64,000 nt of DNA, from contig NC_085139.1 in NCBI RefSeq assembly GCF_024139115.2, positions 10,325,533 to 10,389,532 of the forward strand, read 5' to 3'. Of this stretch, positions 53,338-64,000 are shown piece after piece. This DNA comes from Armigeres subalbatus (Eukaryota; Arthropoda; Insecta; Diptera; Culicidae). The notes under the pieces are model-generated. The model did no database searches. It was not told the DNA's origin and worked only from the letters and a program-made list of their open reading frames with translations. Position 1 is the stretch's first letter. Each line of letters begins with the position of its first letter. The position numbers and the translations under genes are program-made.

Positions 53338-54478
53338 AACGTCAAAGACGAAACACAGAGTGCACTGTGAAAACGCATAATGCGAATCCATATAGGTGAC
53401 AATCACAAAGTACATTGTAAAAATCGCATAATGCGAATCCATATAGGTGGCAATTTATTTGAAAACTAAGTAAAACACATATTCATAACTCCATTCTTAT
53501 TGAACCTCACGTTGAGATTGAACAAAGGCCGAACCCGAACGTCAAGAACTAAACAGAGTACACTGAAAAACGCATAATGCGAATTCATATAGGTAACATA
53601 CACAAAGTACATTGTAAAAATACGCATAATGCGAATCCATATAGGTGACAATTTGTTGAAAACTAAGTAAAACACATTCATAACCCCACTCTTATTTAAC
53701 CTCACGTTGAGATTGAACAAGAAGAAGACCGAACGTCAAGGACGAGACACAGAGTACACTGTGAAAAACGCATAATGCGAATCCATAAAGGTAACATACA
53801 CAAAGTACATTGTAAAAACGCATAGCAGCAATCCATATAGGTGACAATTTGTTGAAAAAAAAACTAAGTAAAAAACATTTTCATAACCCCATCCTTAATC
53901 AACCTCAAGTTGAGATTAAACAAGAGTAGCTGAAGCCAAACATCAAAGACGAAACACAGATTACACTTTGAAAAACGCATAATACGAATCCATATAGGTG
54001 ACAAACACAAAGTACATTGTAAAAAAACGCATAATGCGAATCCATATAGGTGAAAATTTTTTGAAAACTAAGTAAAAACATATTCATAATCCCACCCTTA
54101 TTCAACCTCAAGTTGAGATTAAACAAGAGTAGCAAAGCCGAACGTCAAAGACAAACACAGAGTACACTGTGAAAAGCGCATAATGCGAATCCATATAGGT
54201 GACAATTTGTTGAAAACTAAGTAAAACACTTATTCATAACCCTCTTATTTAACCTCACGTTGAGATTGAACAAGAGTAGCCGAAAAACGTCAAGGACGAG
54301 ACACAAAGTACACTGTGAAAAAACGCATAATGCAGAATCCATATAGGTAACATACACATAGCACATTGTAAAAAAAACGCATAATGCGAATCCATATAGG
54401 TGACAATTTTTTGAAAACTAATTACACATATCCATAACCCTACTCTTATTTAACCTCCCGATGAGGTTGAATAAGAGT
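53338..54478. repeat. Six-unit satellite array, unit about 200 bp
   Basis: Units begin at about 53338, 53537, 53731, 53938, 54140 and 54284, each marked by GAACGTCAAAGACGAAACAC. Each unit holds two copies, about 65 bp apart, of CGCATAATGCGAATCCATAT followed by AGGTGACA. CGCATAATGCG is itself a perfect palindrome. AGTACACTGTG / AGTACATTGTA, a GAAAACTAAGTAAAAC stretch and AACCTCACGTTGAGATTGAA complete the unit. The fifth unit is about 144 bp, having lost one of the inner copies. Divergence between units is low, with small indels. Minus-strand frames (53466-53720, 53905-54135) are by-products. Confidence 0.9.
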
Positions 54479-54805
54479 AATATCTCAGAAGTAAAGGTCA
54501 ACTACGCCATAGCTCCGAGTTAGCGCAGCGAGGGCAAAATACTAGTGAAGGTGGCCGTGCTTCTGGGCTCCGTTTGCGTTAGGTTCTTATTAGACCCCCT
54601 AACCATTCATTCGTAGGCACGTAAGCAAAAGCCGCATCACACCGAAAATTAGGGGTCACCTGTATGGTGGACTTTGGAACAGGCAATCCGTAATGTTATT
54701 CTTAGCCAGATAACCAGCTGCCGACACCACACGGCTATCTAGGCTGTTCTGGAGAGAAGTTGACATTGACTTTACGTCAACTCTCAATGCCGAACAAAGC
54801 AGTAT
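54479..54805. other. GC-moderate unique sequence between satellite and second foldback
   Basis: No frame with motifs. It contains AAAATTAGGGGTCACCTGTA and GCCGACACCACACGGCTATC stretches, likely part of a larger repeat but not identified. Confidence 0.4.
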
Positions 54806-54968
54806 TTTAGCTGGCTGACTTATTCGACCAAACGACCATTTCGCCAAACAACCTGTTAGAAACGTTTCGCAAATGTCTTAAGTTCGCGAAATTCCGCAGT
54901 ATTTTCTATAAATAAACATAGAAAATACTGCGGAATTTCTGAAACTTTCATAGTGAAAACATTCTAAC
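54806..54968. repeat. 120 bp foldback, copy 2 (direct repeat of 52912-53081)
   Basis: Starts AGCTGGCTGACTTATTCGAC, as at 52915, and contains the same apex stem around an AATAAACA loop. The distal part differs (AACTTTCATAGTGAAAACAT). Same orientation as copy 1, so the satellite lies between direct repeats about 1.9 kb apart. Confidence 0.85.
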
Positions 54969-54979
54969 GAGTATTTAAC

Positions 54980-55240
54980 CGAAATGTCATTAATCGAAAT
55001 AATATTCATTGATAAAAGGGTCATGTGAATATACACAGAAATTCCGAAAAACTTTCCGAAAATTTTCAAACAGAAATTTGTATCGATTTCTTGCAGAAAT
55101 TCTGAAGAATTTCTCATGAATCATTTTCCTTGCGAATTCAAAGAATTCTCGAAATTTCAAAGTAGTTGCTGTGAATAATTGGGAAATAATTTCCGTATGA
55201 ATATTTTCGAAAAACAAAGATCGAAAGTTCAAGCTAAAAA
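54980..55240. repeat. Degenerate GGAATTTC-type repeat
   Basis: GAAATTCCGAAAAACTTTCC and GAAATTCTGAAGAATTTC-type words, same class as the other blocks. Confidence 0.55.
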
Positions 55241-55823
55241 CAGGTGCCTAGTAAAATTTCAACCAAATCAATTTCTGCGAATCGAGATATCGATCCTCAA
55301 TCATGATGAAAATGTATGAAAATCATGCTTGCCTTTATACTTATTTCCGGCGGTATATTGCGGTTTTATTTAAAACGACTTTTTAAAGATAATTTAGATC
55401 CATGCCCCTTCATATCAAAACAGAAACTTTATCTGTTTTTGCAATCCGATCATTGTATCATCTATGCAGAGTAGCAACTACGCGCTTTACAATCATCCTT
55501 CTCATGTTCATGTAAAAATTTCTTTGGATTTGACGAATTCCGCAAAAAAATGTCGTGATAATTACGAAAACATTTCCTTGTAAATATTTAAAAAATCTTG
55601 CCAATTTGATTTGATTTGATTTGAATTTTCGGTTGAAGTTTAGAAGTCAAATAAAAATCGAACAATATGCCCGAATATATGCGAAATTATGGATGTAGCC
55701 GACGGATTGAGGAAAAATGTTCGATCCAAAAATATTGGAATCAAAGAAATATATCAATATATCGCTATGTTGAAAAATTTCCTATTTCTAGATCTAAAAC
55801 ACGGGATTCCACCCCATACTCAC
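55241..55823. other. Intergenic or intronic; splice donor side of the minus-strand exon
   Basis: No coding motif recognised. The last bases (complement of 55818-55823, GTGAGT) are the donor of the exon at 55824-56125, so at least part is intron of that gene on the minus strand. Confidence 0.5.
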
Positions 55824-56125
55824 ATTGTCATGCTTCATACTCATCGACGTCCCGCTAAACACGCTGAACTTCAGTATGCTCTGCGGATTGTCGTTATCCA
55901 CCAGCTGGTCGAGACTGCGGTTCATATCACACATGACCACCGTGTTGTTCACCTCCTTCAGTTTGAAGTACTCGAATCGCTGGTTCTCGGTCCGGGCGAT
56001 CAGAATCGAGTTCCTCGGATAGGCGTACAGCGACACGATTTCGCCTCCGACGGAAATCCTCCTTCAGCCGCAAGACACTCCGTCCGATTTGGTGCAGCAG
56101 GTTGCTTTTCGAGTAGAGTTTCAAG
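55824..56125 (-). CDS. Internal exon of an unidentified host gene, with one-base frameshift
   Basis: On the minus strand a pyrimidine-rich tract ending CATCACAG precedes the exon and GTGAGT follows it, both strong splice sites. The 302-base exon reads LKLYSKSNLLHQIGRSVLRL then KED in one frame. From 56053 downward it continues as SVGGEIVSLYAYPRNSILIA, RTENQRFEYFKLKEVNNTVV, MCDMNRSLDQLVDNDNPQSI and LKFSVFSGTSMSMKHDN in another. The two frames join if one T of a TTT run (plus strand AAA at 56054-56056) is removed. The joined sequence looks like a well-folded, conserved protein segment, but I do not recognise the family. The indel is either sequencing error or a pseudogenising change. No neighbouring exon could be identified with confidence within the window. 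Confidence 0.65.
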
Positions 56126-56475
56126 CTGTGATGGAAAAGAGAATAATAAAACAGGATTTAGTGAAATATGGAAAAACGTTGGCGTTCGATGCTGGAATTC
56201 CGAACCGGTCGATTGATTGGTTGAGAATTGTAGATTGAATATAAATCGACACCATTGAGCTAATCGTCTGCCTAATGGCGGACAGATTCCTTATTATCGA
56301 ATTCTATTTGTCATGTCTATTCATGAATTGATTGTATGTAAATTTATTGTCGGTTCAACCGGCGGTGCGTCAATAAAGATGCTTTTCGATCGGAATGAGA
56401 CTGCGTTTCTTTCGTCGTTATTGGAATCGATTAACGACTCCTAACATCTCAATCTTCGCATGGAAACAAATGCAG
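56126..56475 (+). other. Intron or possible LTR end
   Basis: The first part is the acceptor side of the intron on the minus strand. 56200-56446 has features of a retroelement LTR in plus orientation: TATAAAT near 56240, AATAAA at 56372-56377 and an end CTCCTAACA at 56446. The left LTR end and internal sequence were not found, so this is tentative. Confidence 0.3.
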
Positions 56476-56499
56476 NNNNNNNNNNNNNNNNNNNNNNNN
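56476..56499. other. Assembly gap (24 N)
   Basis: A run of 24 unknown bases. The real distance between flanks is unknown, and linkage of the exon at 55.8-56.1 kb to the sequence on the right is uncertain. Confidence 1.
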
Positions 56500-58379
56500 C
56501 TGTCCGTTGTCTAATGCTAGGTGTTAAGTGTTCTGTCTGTCGACCTCTGGTCGAAGACGTGTTCCTGTCTTTTATTTTCTTTTCTAGGATCTGAAAGTCT
56601 CATGTTGAATAACTTATTTGAAAATCGTGAGTTTGATTCCTAAATTGCGTCGATTGGATTATTCTCAATTTTCGTCACTATTATGATCACCGATGGACTA
56701 CATCCGAGACCAAATTAAGAGAGCCTTTTGCTCTAATGATTTATACCTGAGTATATTTGGGATCATTTAATTCAATAAATTTCGAAAACAAGGTCCTGGC
56801 ATTGGACCCAGCAACATTTCCGATTCAGAAACTTATACTATTGGGATTAAAGGCGAATCCGGAAAATATTCGATGGCTTATAGTTTAATTTTTTTCACTG
56901 GGCCCATACAATTAAAAATTAGGTGCGTAATTGAAATAATGGCACCCATCTAACAGCTTTGCGAAGCCGGAACATCTGCATCGAGGATTTCGATAACCAA
57001 ATATGTTAATCTGTAACCCTTTGGCTTTCAATGACAATTTCGGCCACCCAGAATAAGATTGTTTTGCTAACTGTGCCTCCAAGGTACGATGGTAATTACA
57101 AACATCAATCAATCTCTGCAGTAGTGTTTTTGGGTTCAGAGTTGAATTTCATATCATTGACCGACTAGGTCCAACAGACCCACTAAAGAGTTGTTTTTTC
57201 TATGTATGTATCTGTATGTATCTTCAATCTAACCCCACTGTCGGTGGTATTATGGAAGAAAGCTGTCTTGATAAAGTCAGCTTTAGCCCGGAGTTAGAAG
57301 GTGTTAGTTCTACTGCAGCTCCAGTGACCCGTTTCAGACTGCCTGGTAGCTCACGTCCAGTCCGAGGTCATTTCACCATATGCCCGCTTTTTTATGCTAC
57401 CATTATCAGTTGGAAAATGGATCCATAAACAAACTTCCAGATTTTAAAATCCAGCGCGTATTTAGTTTTGGAATCATATAAAAACATAAAGAATCAATCT
57501 CACCTAATTGATCCAATTCCGTATAAATGTACCGATGAAGAAGACCCGAGCTAGTGTCCACGAAAAAAATCACTACTCTTCCAGCGCTATTCCGAGCAAT
57601 TCTTTATTGATCCATATTTTCCTGGTATTATCACACATTCATACATATTTTCACCAAATACATCCGCGTATACAAACTACACAAACGATTTTGCGCGCTC
57701 TAATAAGAATACAGAATAAATGTCACCAAACTGTAAATCTTAAACTTCGATAACTAAACTTTTTCATCTAGTACTTCAAAATATATACACAGCAATCTAT
57801 TTGTTGCGGAAACGAACAAAAGGTGACAGCAAATTTAAAGAACATCCGCGCCGCATGGCTTCTGCGATCCACTAAAGAGTTGTTTTTCTTTACCCAAAGG
57901 GTTTGATAACAATTCCGACCATCGGCCGACATACTTCAGAGTTGGATTTTAGATCTATAAGGCGTAAGTCAATTATGTTATTTCAATGGTTTTCCTGGTT
58001 TATTAATATTTGATCATAGATTACAGAAATCATGAAGAAAATATGCAATTAATTGTGATTTTGAACCTTTCTTCCTTCAATGAGTATGAGCAATGAGATT
58101 CACGAATAAACAACTTTTAGTAATTTTAATGATCCTTCAAACTGTTCTTGATCCTTTTACCAGATTTCATACGAAAATCTAGAAAAGCCCACGACTCTGT
58201 GAGGCTCCTTACATATTTTGCAATTGTCGTAATCTCAAGAATTTTTGAAGGCGGTCTTCTACATACCACCGGATATTGACTGTTATTTGAAACATCCTAA
58301 ATCCACTAAACCTTTAATCTTTTACATTACTTAAATCATACTCTATTGATGTAAACAGTTGCATATTTTGATTTTCTTA
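56500..58379. other. Intergenic, nothing recognised
   Basis: Only motif-free frames. The words CCACTAAAGAGTTGTTTTTC at about 57180 and 57871 are near-duplicates, so parts of this region are dispersed repeat. The minus-strand frame 56912-57112 shows no known motif. Confidence 0.4.
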
Positions 58380-58419
58380 TTATGAAAGGGCGCCTAATCA
58401 AGAGCTCCCCAGGGCGGTG

Positions 58420-59110
58420 GGTCACGCTTCGACTCTGCACCTGCAGGATTTTTTCCAAAGTATCTTCACAAAATCCTCCAGAAATTCTTTCGGGACCTCT
58501 TCCAGGAAAATTTTACGATTCCCCGTATTCTAATCATTATATTCCCCAGGGATTATTTCTAAAACCTCCGAAAGGCCTTTATAAATAACTCACTCCAGAA
58601 ATTCCTGTAAAAAAGGTAATATTCCTTTCAAAATTCCTGCAATTCTTACATTCTTCCGGAAAATTATTGAATAATGAAATAGAAATCTGACATTTTCAAC
58701 AGAAATTCAAAATGATTTTCTGAAGGTATTTCATAAGGAATTTTCAAATTTATTTTTGAAGGATTCTAAAGAATTTCTAAAAGTTTCCGAAAGAATGCTC
58801 AACGGATATTCCGAAGGAGTTACAAAATTAATGTACGAAGGTCTAGAGGAATTTCTAGAAGACTTTCCAGAAAATGTGGAGGAATGACCAAAGGAATTCC
58901 TATAAGAATTTTCGAAAAAAATCCTAATGAAACTTTAGATGGATTTCTCCTAAAAAAAATTTGAAGGTTTCCTTCAGAAAATCCTTCGGATTTTTTCTAG
59001 AGATTCTCGAGAATTCCTTCAAATTCTTCAAGGAATTTCTTCGAAATTTATTTTGAAATTCATACGGAAACCCTTCAGAAATTCTTTTATGAAAGAAATG
59101 AAAAAAATTT
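58420..59110. repeat. Degenerate GGAATTTC-type repeat
   Basis: Irregular GGAATTTCTAGAAG and CCTTCAGAAATTC words, no regular period and no frame of note. Confidence 0.6.
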
Positions 59111-59339
59111 GGCAAAAATGAAAACTGGATTAGGAATACTTGCACAAATTCAGTTAGGAACACTTTCAAATTTGATTTTAAATATATGTAAAATGTATAG
59201 AATTATTTCCGGATGTCTCAAACTAATTCTTCCAGTATTTCCACAAGAAATCGCTCCCGAAACTCTAGAAAGAAAATCTTGGAATTCTTTTGAATTTTCT
59301 AACATTCAGAAATTCTTTGAATTTGATGTGTCACGTGCC

Positions 59340-62300
59340 CATCTCTAGTGAAAAGGACAATGGTAGTCATTAGACCATCTACGTCACGTTCAAAACGAAT
59401 CATGGTGCATACGTCCCTTGACAAGTCAAATGAAGAAGCTCTGTCTCCAAACCACGGAAGAGATGGATCAGCGTGCAAAAGCAAGCAACTCAGGATTTAG
59501 AGGAAAACATTGAAACGAATGCTTTTGAATTGTGACCTATACAGCTTATGCGCCACTCACCAATGGTGAGACTGCTGAGCTTTAATGGCCCGGCAGAGGC
59601 TCTTTTCTGAGCGGGTTGAATATCCTCAAACACCCAATCACACTTAGCGAACCACAAAGTAGGCTTCAACAACACCAAACTGAACGACTTATTTAGGAAA
59701 AAGAATAATAATAACAAACTATCAAAAGGATAAGGCTGAATGAGACTTATTTCTATACCAATTTCAATTCAAACCATAAGTTAATTCCCTCTAATTGGTG
59801 GCGGCCTGATTTTCAAGTCCTGTTTATTGGTTCCAATATTCAATACAGAGGATCTCACTTTCAGGTGACGTCACCACTATTTGGTTTATTCCTACACTAG
59901 ATTATAGATACTAATGCTAATAATATGTACAATAAAAATCTCTACCTTTTTTCATCTGCAAATTTCACGAAATCACGTTGAATATTCCGGCTATAACCCC
60001 AGGGTTCCGCAGATCCACGATGAGCTGCTGCCACGTGGCCTTGCTTCGCATGCGCATGCGGCTGCAGTTCAATTGTCGTCCACCGAACCGCGCACCTTTC
60101 TACTCCGGACCTCTGTTGTCGAGAAGGCCGTTTTCTCACTACGCTCTAGTTTACCAAGATGTGTATGTTGGGGTTGCCTAACTAGGGGCAAACATAACCG
60201 TGATCAGAGCTTAAAATATTCATCTTCATGAAGCAACTTCGGTCCGAATTTCGACAAACATCGCATGAATATTCAAAACATAGAATGATATAGTCAGACG
60301 ACTACTCCACGAACTCATTCATTCGACTGTCACTGAATGTGTATACTATGGCAGCAAAAACATAATTATCATTGTTTATGTTGATGTTTACCGCTGAAAG
60401 TGTGTCGCGGATGAAAATCGGATTCAGTCCTGAGTGATAAATCACTTTACTCATTTGAAACGGCTCAGATTTCAGATAATTTATCAATTTGTAAAATGCA
60501 TAAATATTCTGCTAATATTCAACTGAATATTGACTGTCCAGAGCCGACTATGAAGTGTGTTGAAGTGAACTGACAAATGAAAAATGGACTTCACTAAAAT
60601 TTTCGATTATTTTACCACTGACCGTGATCCACTTTGCGCGCGATTAGACGTGCGATGTTATGATGACGTCATCAGACAATTGTGCAACCAGTCGGAATGC
60701 TCAAAGTTATGTTGCGAGGAGCCTTGGCCGATGTCGCGTGGCAAAGGAAAGCTTGCGTGAGCGTCCACAGAGAAATAGGGATGTCAATTTGCGGGTGTCT
60801 GCGCACAGTGGTTTATCGAACCGCAGATCTTTGTCAAATTCGGAACCAGCAATAGCACCGTGGAGACCAGCGGAATAACCTGGTCGATCGAATATTTATA
60901 AATTCTGATTCAGCTGATAGGATTTTTAATAAAGTTTTCTTACCTTATAATTTATCGCAAATTATAATTAGTAAATGCAAAGCGATTTTCAAAATGGCTT
61001 CCTTAACAATTGCACTCAATCTACAAAATGGACAATTCCTATAAAACTGATACTTTTTTTTTATCTAAATATTCTTTCACCTGCTACGATCTTTGTATAT
61101 TTAATTACAATTTCAATTGCTCAACTAGTAATATTTTTCTTATAGCACTTCAACGAAATATAACTTTTGTTGGAATAATCGTTTGAAATCTTTAAACCGC
61201 GATTAAGAATTGTCAACGAATCGCACGAGATAAACTTATGATGGAAATTTAGTTTTAAAACCCCAAATTCTGCGCACCTATTTTTAAAGGAACGCAATTG
61301 GTAACACCCCATCTCATTCTGCCTTGTAAAATAACTGTCTAGAATCGGAATCTCATTCTACCACGGCATCATATATCCTATACAATTAGGTAAGTTCTAA
61401 AAATATTTGGGTGTCCAGTTCAATTTGTTCTTTTTAATTCTCTCTGGTCAGCTGAGTGGTCATACGTGGAGAAACTCAGGCACAATCTAACTAAGCTTTA
61501 ACAAAAAAGCTTCAGATGTCTCAGCCATTATTCGAGATGGCGTAGGTTCAAAAGGGTCTTAAAGCTCCATAAGCCGGTACACGGAGATAAATATTTTGTT
61601 GAAGAAAATAATTGTTACATTTTATTCGCCGATATAAAAACAAAAAAATTGAAATCCTCAAATTTCAATTTTTTTTAAATTGATTACGCTGTGTTACATT
61701 TATTTATTAACTAACTAGTTTCATTCTTGAATTTGAAATTTTATTTAGAAAAAGTTGAAAATATTGAAATTTCCAACCGGATATTCCGAACCAACACTGT
61801 CCCATTCCTTTATGATTCCTTTTACTATAATTCATTCTAATCTCAACAACATCAGAAGTCTGATCAAACTGTCTTATCCACTAACCGAATAACTTCAGAC
61901 ATATCTTAAAATTTATTTTCATGCACCGATGAATTAACTCCAATGATAATTGGAAATTCCTATTAATCGTGTACTTTAAACTCAAATGCTCATTCGCGCC
62001 CTAAAAGCTCGCTCTCTCAATAGGAGCGTTTCCCTATTCAGAATAACCGGCGAGAAAACATCGCATACAGTTTTACGGAGACAAGAGGAAGAAATTCAAA
62101 GCAAAATAAAGAACTGTCAGAATCAAACTATGGATTGTAATTTTATGAGGTTTAAGTGAAGCAATATTTTTGCTATTATTTTATCAAAATCCGGGCTATT
62201 GCTAATGGTAAAACCGTACGAAGGATAATGATATTGAGAATTATAAGTGGACGATGACGACTACTATATTTCGAACGGTAAGTACTCTGATTCTACTAAA

Positions 62301-62655
62301 CTCAATGGAAATTCATTTGATGACAATTTTACAGGACAAAACTACACAAAACAAAACGAATGGCTGATCTACGTGCGAGGAAACAACAAGGTGACTTCTC
62401 AAACACGGATACGATACCTCCAGGAGTGTTTTATGCTGTATGCTCGGTTGATGGAGTCTAGCTCAACATCGACATAGCTGGTTGATTGTGTCATCTTGCA
62501 TGCTGCAGAAGATGCCTTCAACGTGAGGTAACATGTACTGACTTCTCGAACGTTGGAAATAAACAACCTCTAGAGAGTGTTTTGTGATTATAATACTGTT
62601 TATGTGCACCAGAAAGATGACACCGTCAAGCTTGAACTTTATAATTATGCTCTTA
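59340..62655. other. Intergenic, nothing firmly recognised
   Basis: No domain-bearing frame was found. On the minus strand 59965-60099 reads RMRMRSKATWQQLIVDLRNP then GVIAGIFNVIS and a stop, which might be a short terminal coding segment, but no acceptor or homologue is recognised. At 60656 a TGTTATGATGACGTCATCAG segment followed by TATTTATAAAT and AATAAAG words (60890-60940) looks LTR-like, without a confirmed end. Confidence 0.35.
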
Positions 62656-62659
62656 TTAG

Positions 62660-64000
62660 GAATGACCCATGATACGCTCCGGCGATTCTCCTGCCGTCTA
62701 ATCCCTCAAGAATGTCGTATTTGAACCCAACTTTCCTGACACGGACCTTCGTGAATTTACTCGCTAGTTTACCAACAAAATCGCGACTTTTGTCGGACAA
62801 GTTGATATTTTCTTGAAGACGATGTCGTTGGGTTCAAAGTTATGTTTCGCATTCGCTCGAAGGTTGTATGATTTGGAGTATTTCTGGTACGCGTTCATGA
62901 ATTTGTCTTACCAGACCAAACAGAGATTGCATTTCGTCACTGAGTTTCATGGGGGTGCGTTGGGTCCTCTGATTCTCTTAGGAAGTCGTACTCGAGCCTA
63001 GGCTACATGTTACGTCCAAAATTAATGAAGAACGGAGTATAGCCAGTACTGTCGTGTGCGGTTGTTCTTATCGCTTGGGCAATTTGTGAATCGATTGGTC
63101 CCATTCACGGTGGTCTTTCTGCTGATGAAGGGCAGCGAATAGCCGTAACTATTACTCGGTTTACCCTTTCCACGGTTTGGGCTAGGTGATAAACTGCTAG
63201 GTTCCAGTGTGTAACTTCATACGTCTTCAGCAGTTTACAGAACGCCTCTGATTTGAAAACCTTCGCGTTATCGGAGATACATGGCTGGTACTCCAAACAA
63301 ATTGAATACTTGGTTTCTAGGAAATAACATACCGCTGGAGCGGTGGCATTACGCATGCATTGAACCGATGAACTTCGAAAAGTGGTCACACAACCAGAAG
63401 CCAAATGTTCCGCTCTTCGATCTAGGGTATACCTAGAAAATCTAAGGAGATAATTTCCCAGGGTCTGGAGCAGATTTGGCTTCCCACAGACCGGTCTAAC
63501 ATTCAGATTTGGGGTTTTCGATTCCTTGCAGATCAGGCAACTATTGCAGTATCGTTGGGCATCCGAAGACATTCGCGGCCAATATATCGCTCTAGCCGTG
63601 CTAGAGTTTTGAGAAACCCGTAATGAGCAACTTCATGTGTTTGCTTGATAAGGGTCACGTTCTGGAAACGGGACAACGTGCTTCCATCTAAAACCGGGTC
63701 TTCTAGAAGCGTGCCGTTAGTGACAAATTTATAGATTTTCCGTCCGAGATTTTGAAATCTTGAGCGTTCCGGTATTTCTCAATCATCGTCTTCAACTAGT
63801 GGTGTATGGGTCCGGTATGGTACAATCAATGGTACAAATAGAGCGCGAAAGAGCGTCTGCGGGGATGTTCTCTGATCCCTTTTTATATTGATAGAGAACA
63901 TCGTATTTCGCCAATTTTAGAGCCCACCGAGCTATTCGCGGCGATTTTGACTCAATCGACATACTGTGAAGGAACGTAAGGCTCATAGCGTCCGTTTGTA
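62660..64000 (-). pseudogene. Ty3/gypsy LTR retrotransposon pol remnant, continues past the window
   Basis: Minus-strand reading from the right edge gives the C-terminal RNase H motif PRIARWALKLAKYDVLYQYK then KGSENIPADALSRS (63792-63986). Degraded zinc-binding residues follow (63560-63700; CNSCLICKESKTPNL at 63530). The integrase core (63105-63572) has ISDNAKVFKSEAFCKLLKTY and a degraded NTVERVNR motif with the catalytic glutamate. A C-terminal tail with a KLA.KFTKVRVRK-like stretch lies near 62760. The order RNase H, integrase is that of Ty3/gypsy. Frameshifts near 63080, 63580 and 63790 and stops make it non-functional. LTRs, protease and the reverse transcriptase core are not visible in the window. 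Confidence 0.85.

Noticed and set aside
53466..54135. Minus-strand frames with repeated MNMF-like segments
   Set aside because: Satellite by-products with the period of the 200 bp unit.
55689..56216. Plus-strand 175-codon frame
   Set aside because: Antisense to the minus-strand exon, which has splice sites and a more protein-like sequence.
59965..60099. Minus-strand terminal coding exon ending GIFNVIS
   Set aside because: No pyrimidine tract or acceptor fits the frame and no homologue is recognised; kept only as a note.
60656..61306. Possible solo LTR starting TGTTATGATG
   Set aside because: TATA-like and AATAAA words are present, but no matching 5-base target duplication or convincing right end was found.

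Overview
The window looks like repeat-rich nuclear DNA of a culicine mosquito, most likely an Aedes-type genome. This is inferred from the repeat families: tRNA-derived SINEs of the Feilai kind ending in (AAG)n, a Juan/Jockey-like LINE, an RTE-like LINE, an R1-like LINE, many foldback MITEs, degenerate GGAATTTC and GGCCGAA minisatellites, and very AT-rich intergenic sequence. There are no operons, ribosome binding sites or CRISPR arrays. A 24-base N run at 56476-56499 marks an assembly gap. Single-base homopolymer indels in otherwise good coding sequence suggest long-read consensus error in places.

Layout. 1-9.6 kb: mostly intergenic, with a tRNA-like SINE remnant, a possible 3.3 kb TA-flanked inverted-repeat element holding a weakly CLP1-like fragment, and a clean 394 bp hAT-type MITE. 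9.6-13.6 kb: a Jockey endonuclease fragment, then a 2.9 kb array of a 23 bp dyad repeat, a 170 bp spacer and a 0.35 kb array of the same repeat in inverted orientation. 13.6-18.6 kb: intergenic DNA, a TA-flanked MITE and an 800 bp foldback minisatellite. 18.6-24.5 kb: an RTE-clade LINE split by a 2.25 kb inverted-repeat element (itself carrying a TA-MITE and a 35 bp palindrome) and by a 708 bp hAT-type MITE. 25.4-30.1 kb: a CR1/L2-like LINE with ORF1 and ORF2, frameshifted. 30.1-30.8 kb: a hAT transposase fossil. 32.0-37.2 kb: a SINE and two Juan-like fragments around a divergent 51 bp minisatellite. 37.3-40.4 kb: a 3.08 kb element with 31 bp terminal inverted repeats. 40.5-41.15 kb: two successive SINE insertions. 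42.4-45.0 kb: an R1-like LINE. 45.2-45.9 kb: a GAGT-type simple repeat. 46.2-48.6 kb: two fused, 3'-truncated RTE copies on the minus strand. 49.4-51.4 kb: a SINE and a Penelope-like element with GIY-YIG and a hammerhead-like motif. 52.8-55.0 kb: a 200 bp satellite bracketed by two copies of one foldback. 55.8-56.1 kb: a spliced host-gene exon on the minus strand. 62.7-64 kb: a Ty3/gypsy pol remnant on the minus strand running off the window.

No complete host gene is present. The only convincing host coding sequence is the minus-strand internal exon at 55824-56125, with good splice sites. The transposons show a layered history: SINE into SINE target site, MITEs into LINEs, and an element inside an element. 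The best candidates for something undescribed are the inverted pair of 23 bp dyad arrays, the 200 bp satellite inside duplicated foldbacks, and three large, ORF-poor inverted-repeat elements (1.97-5.29, 19.23-21.48 and 37.32-40.39 kb).
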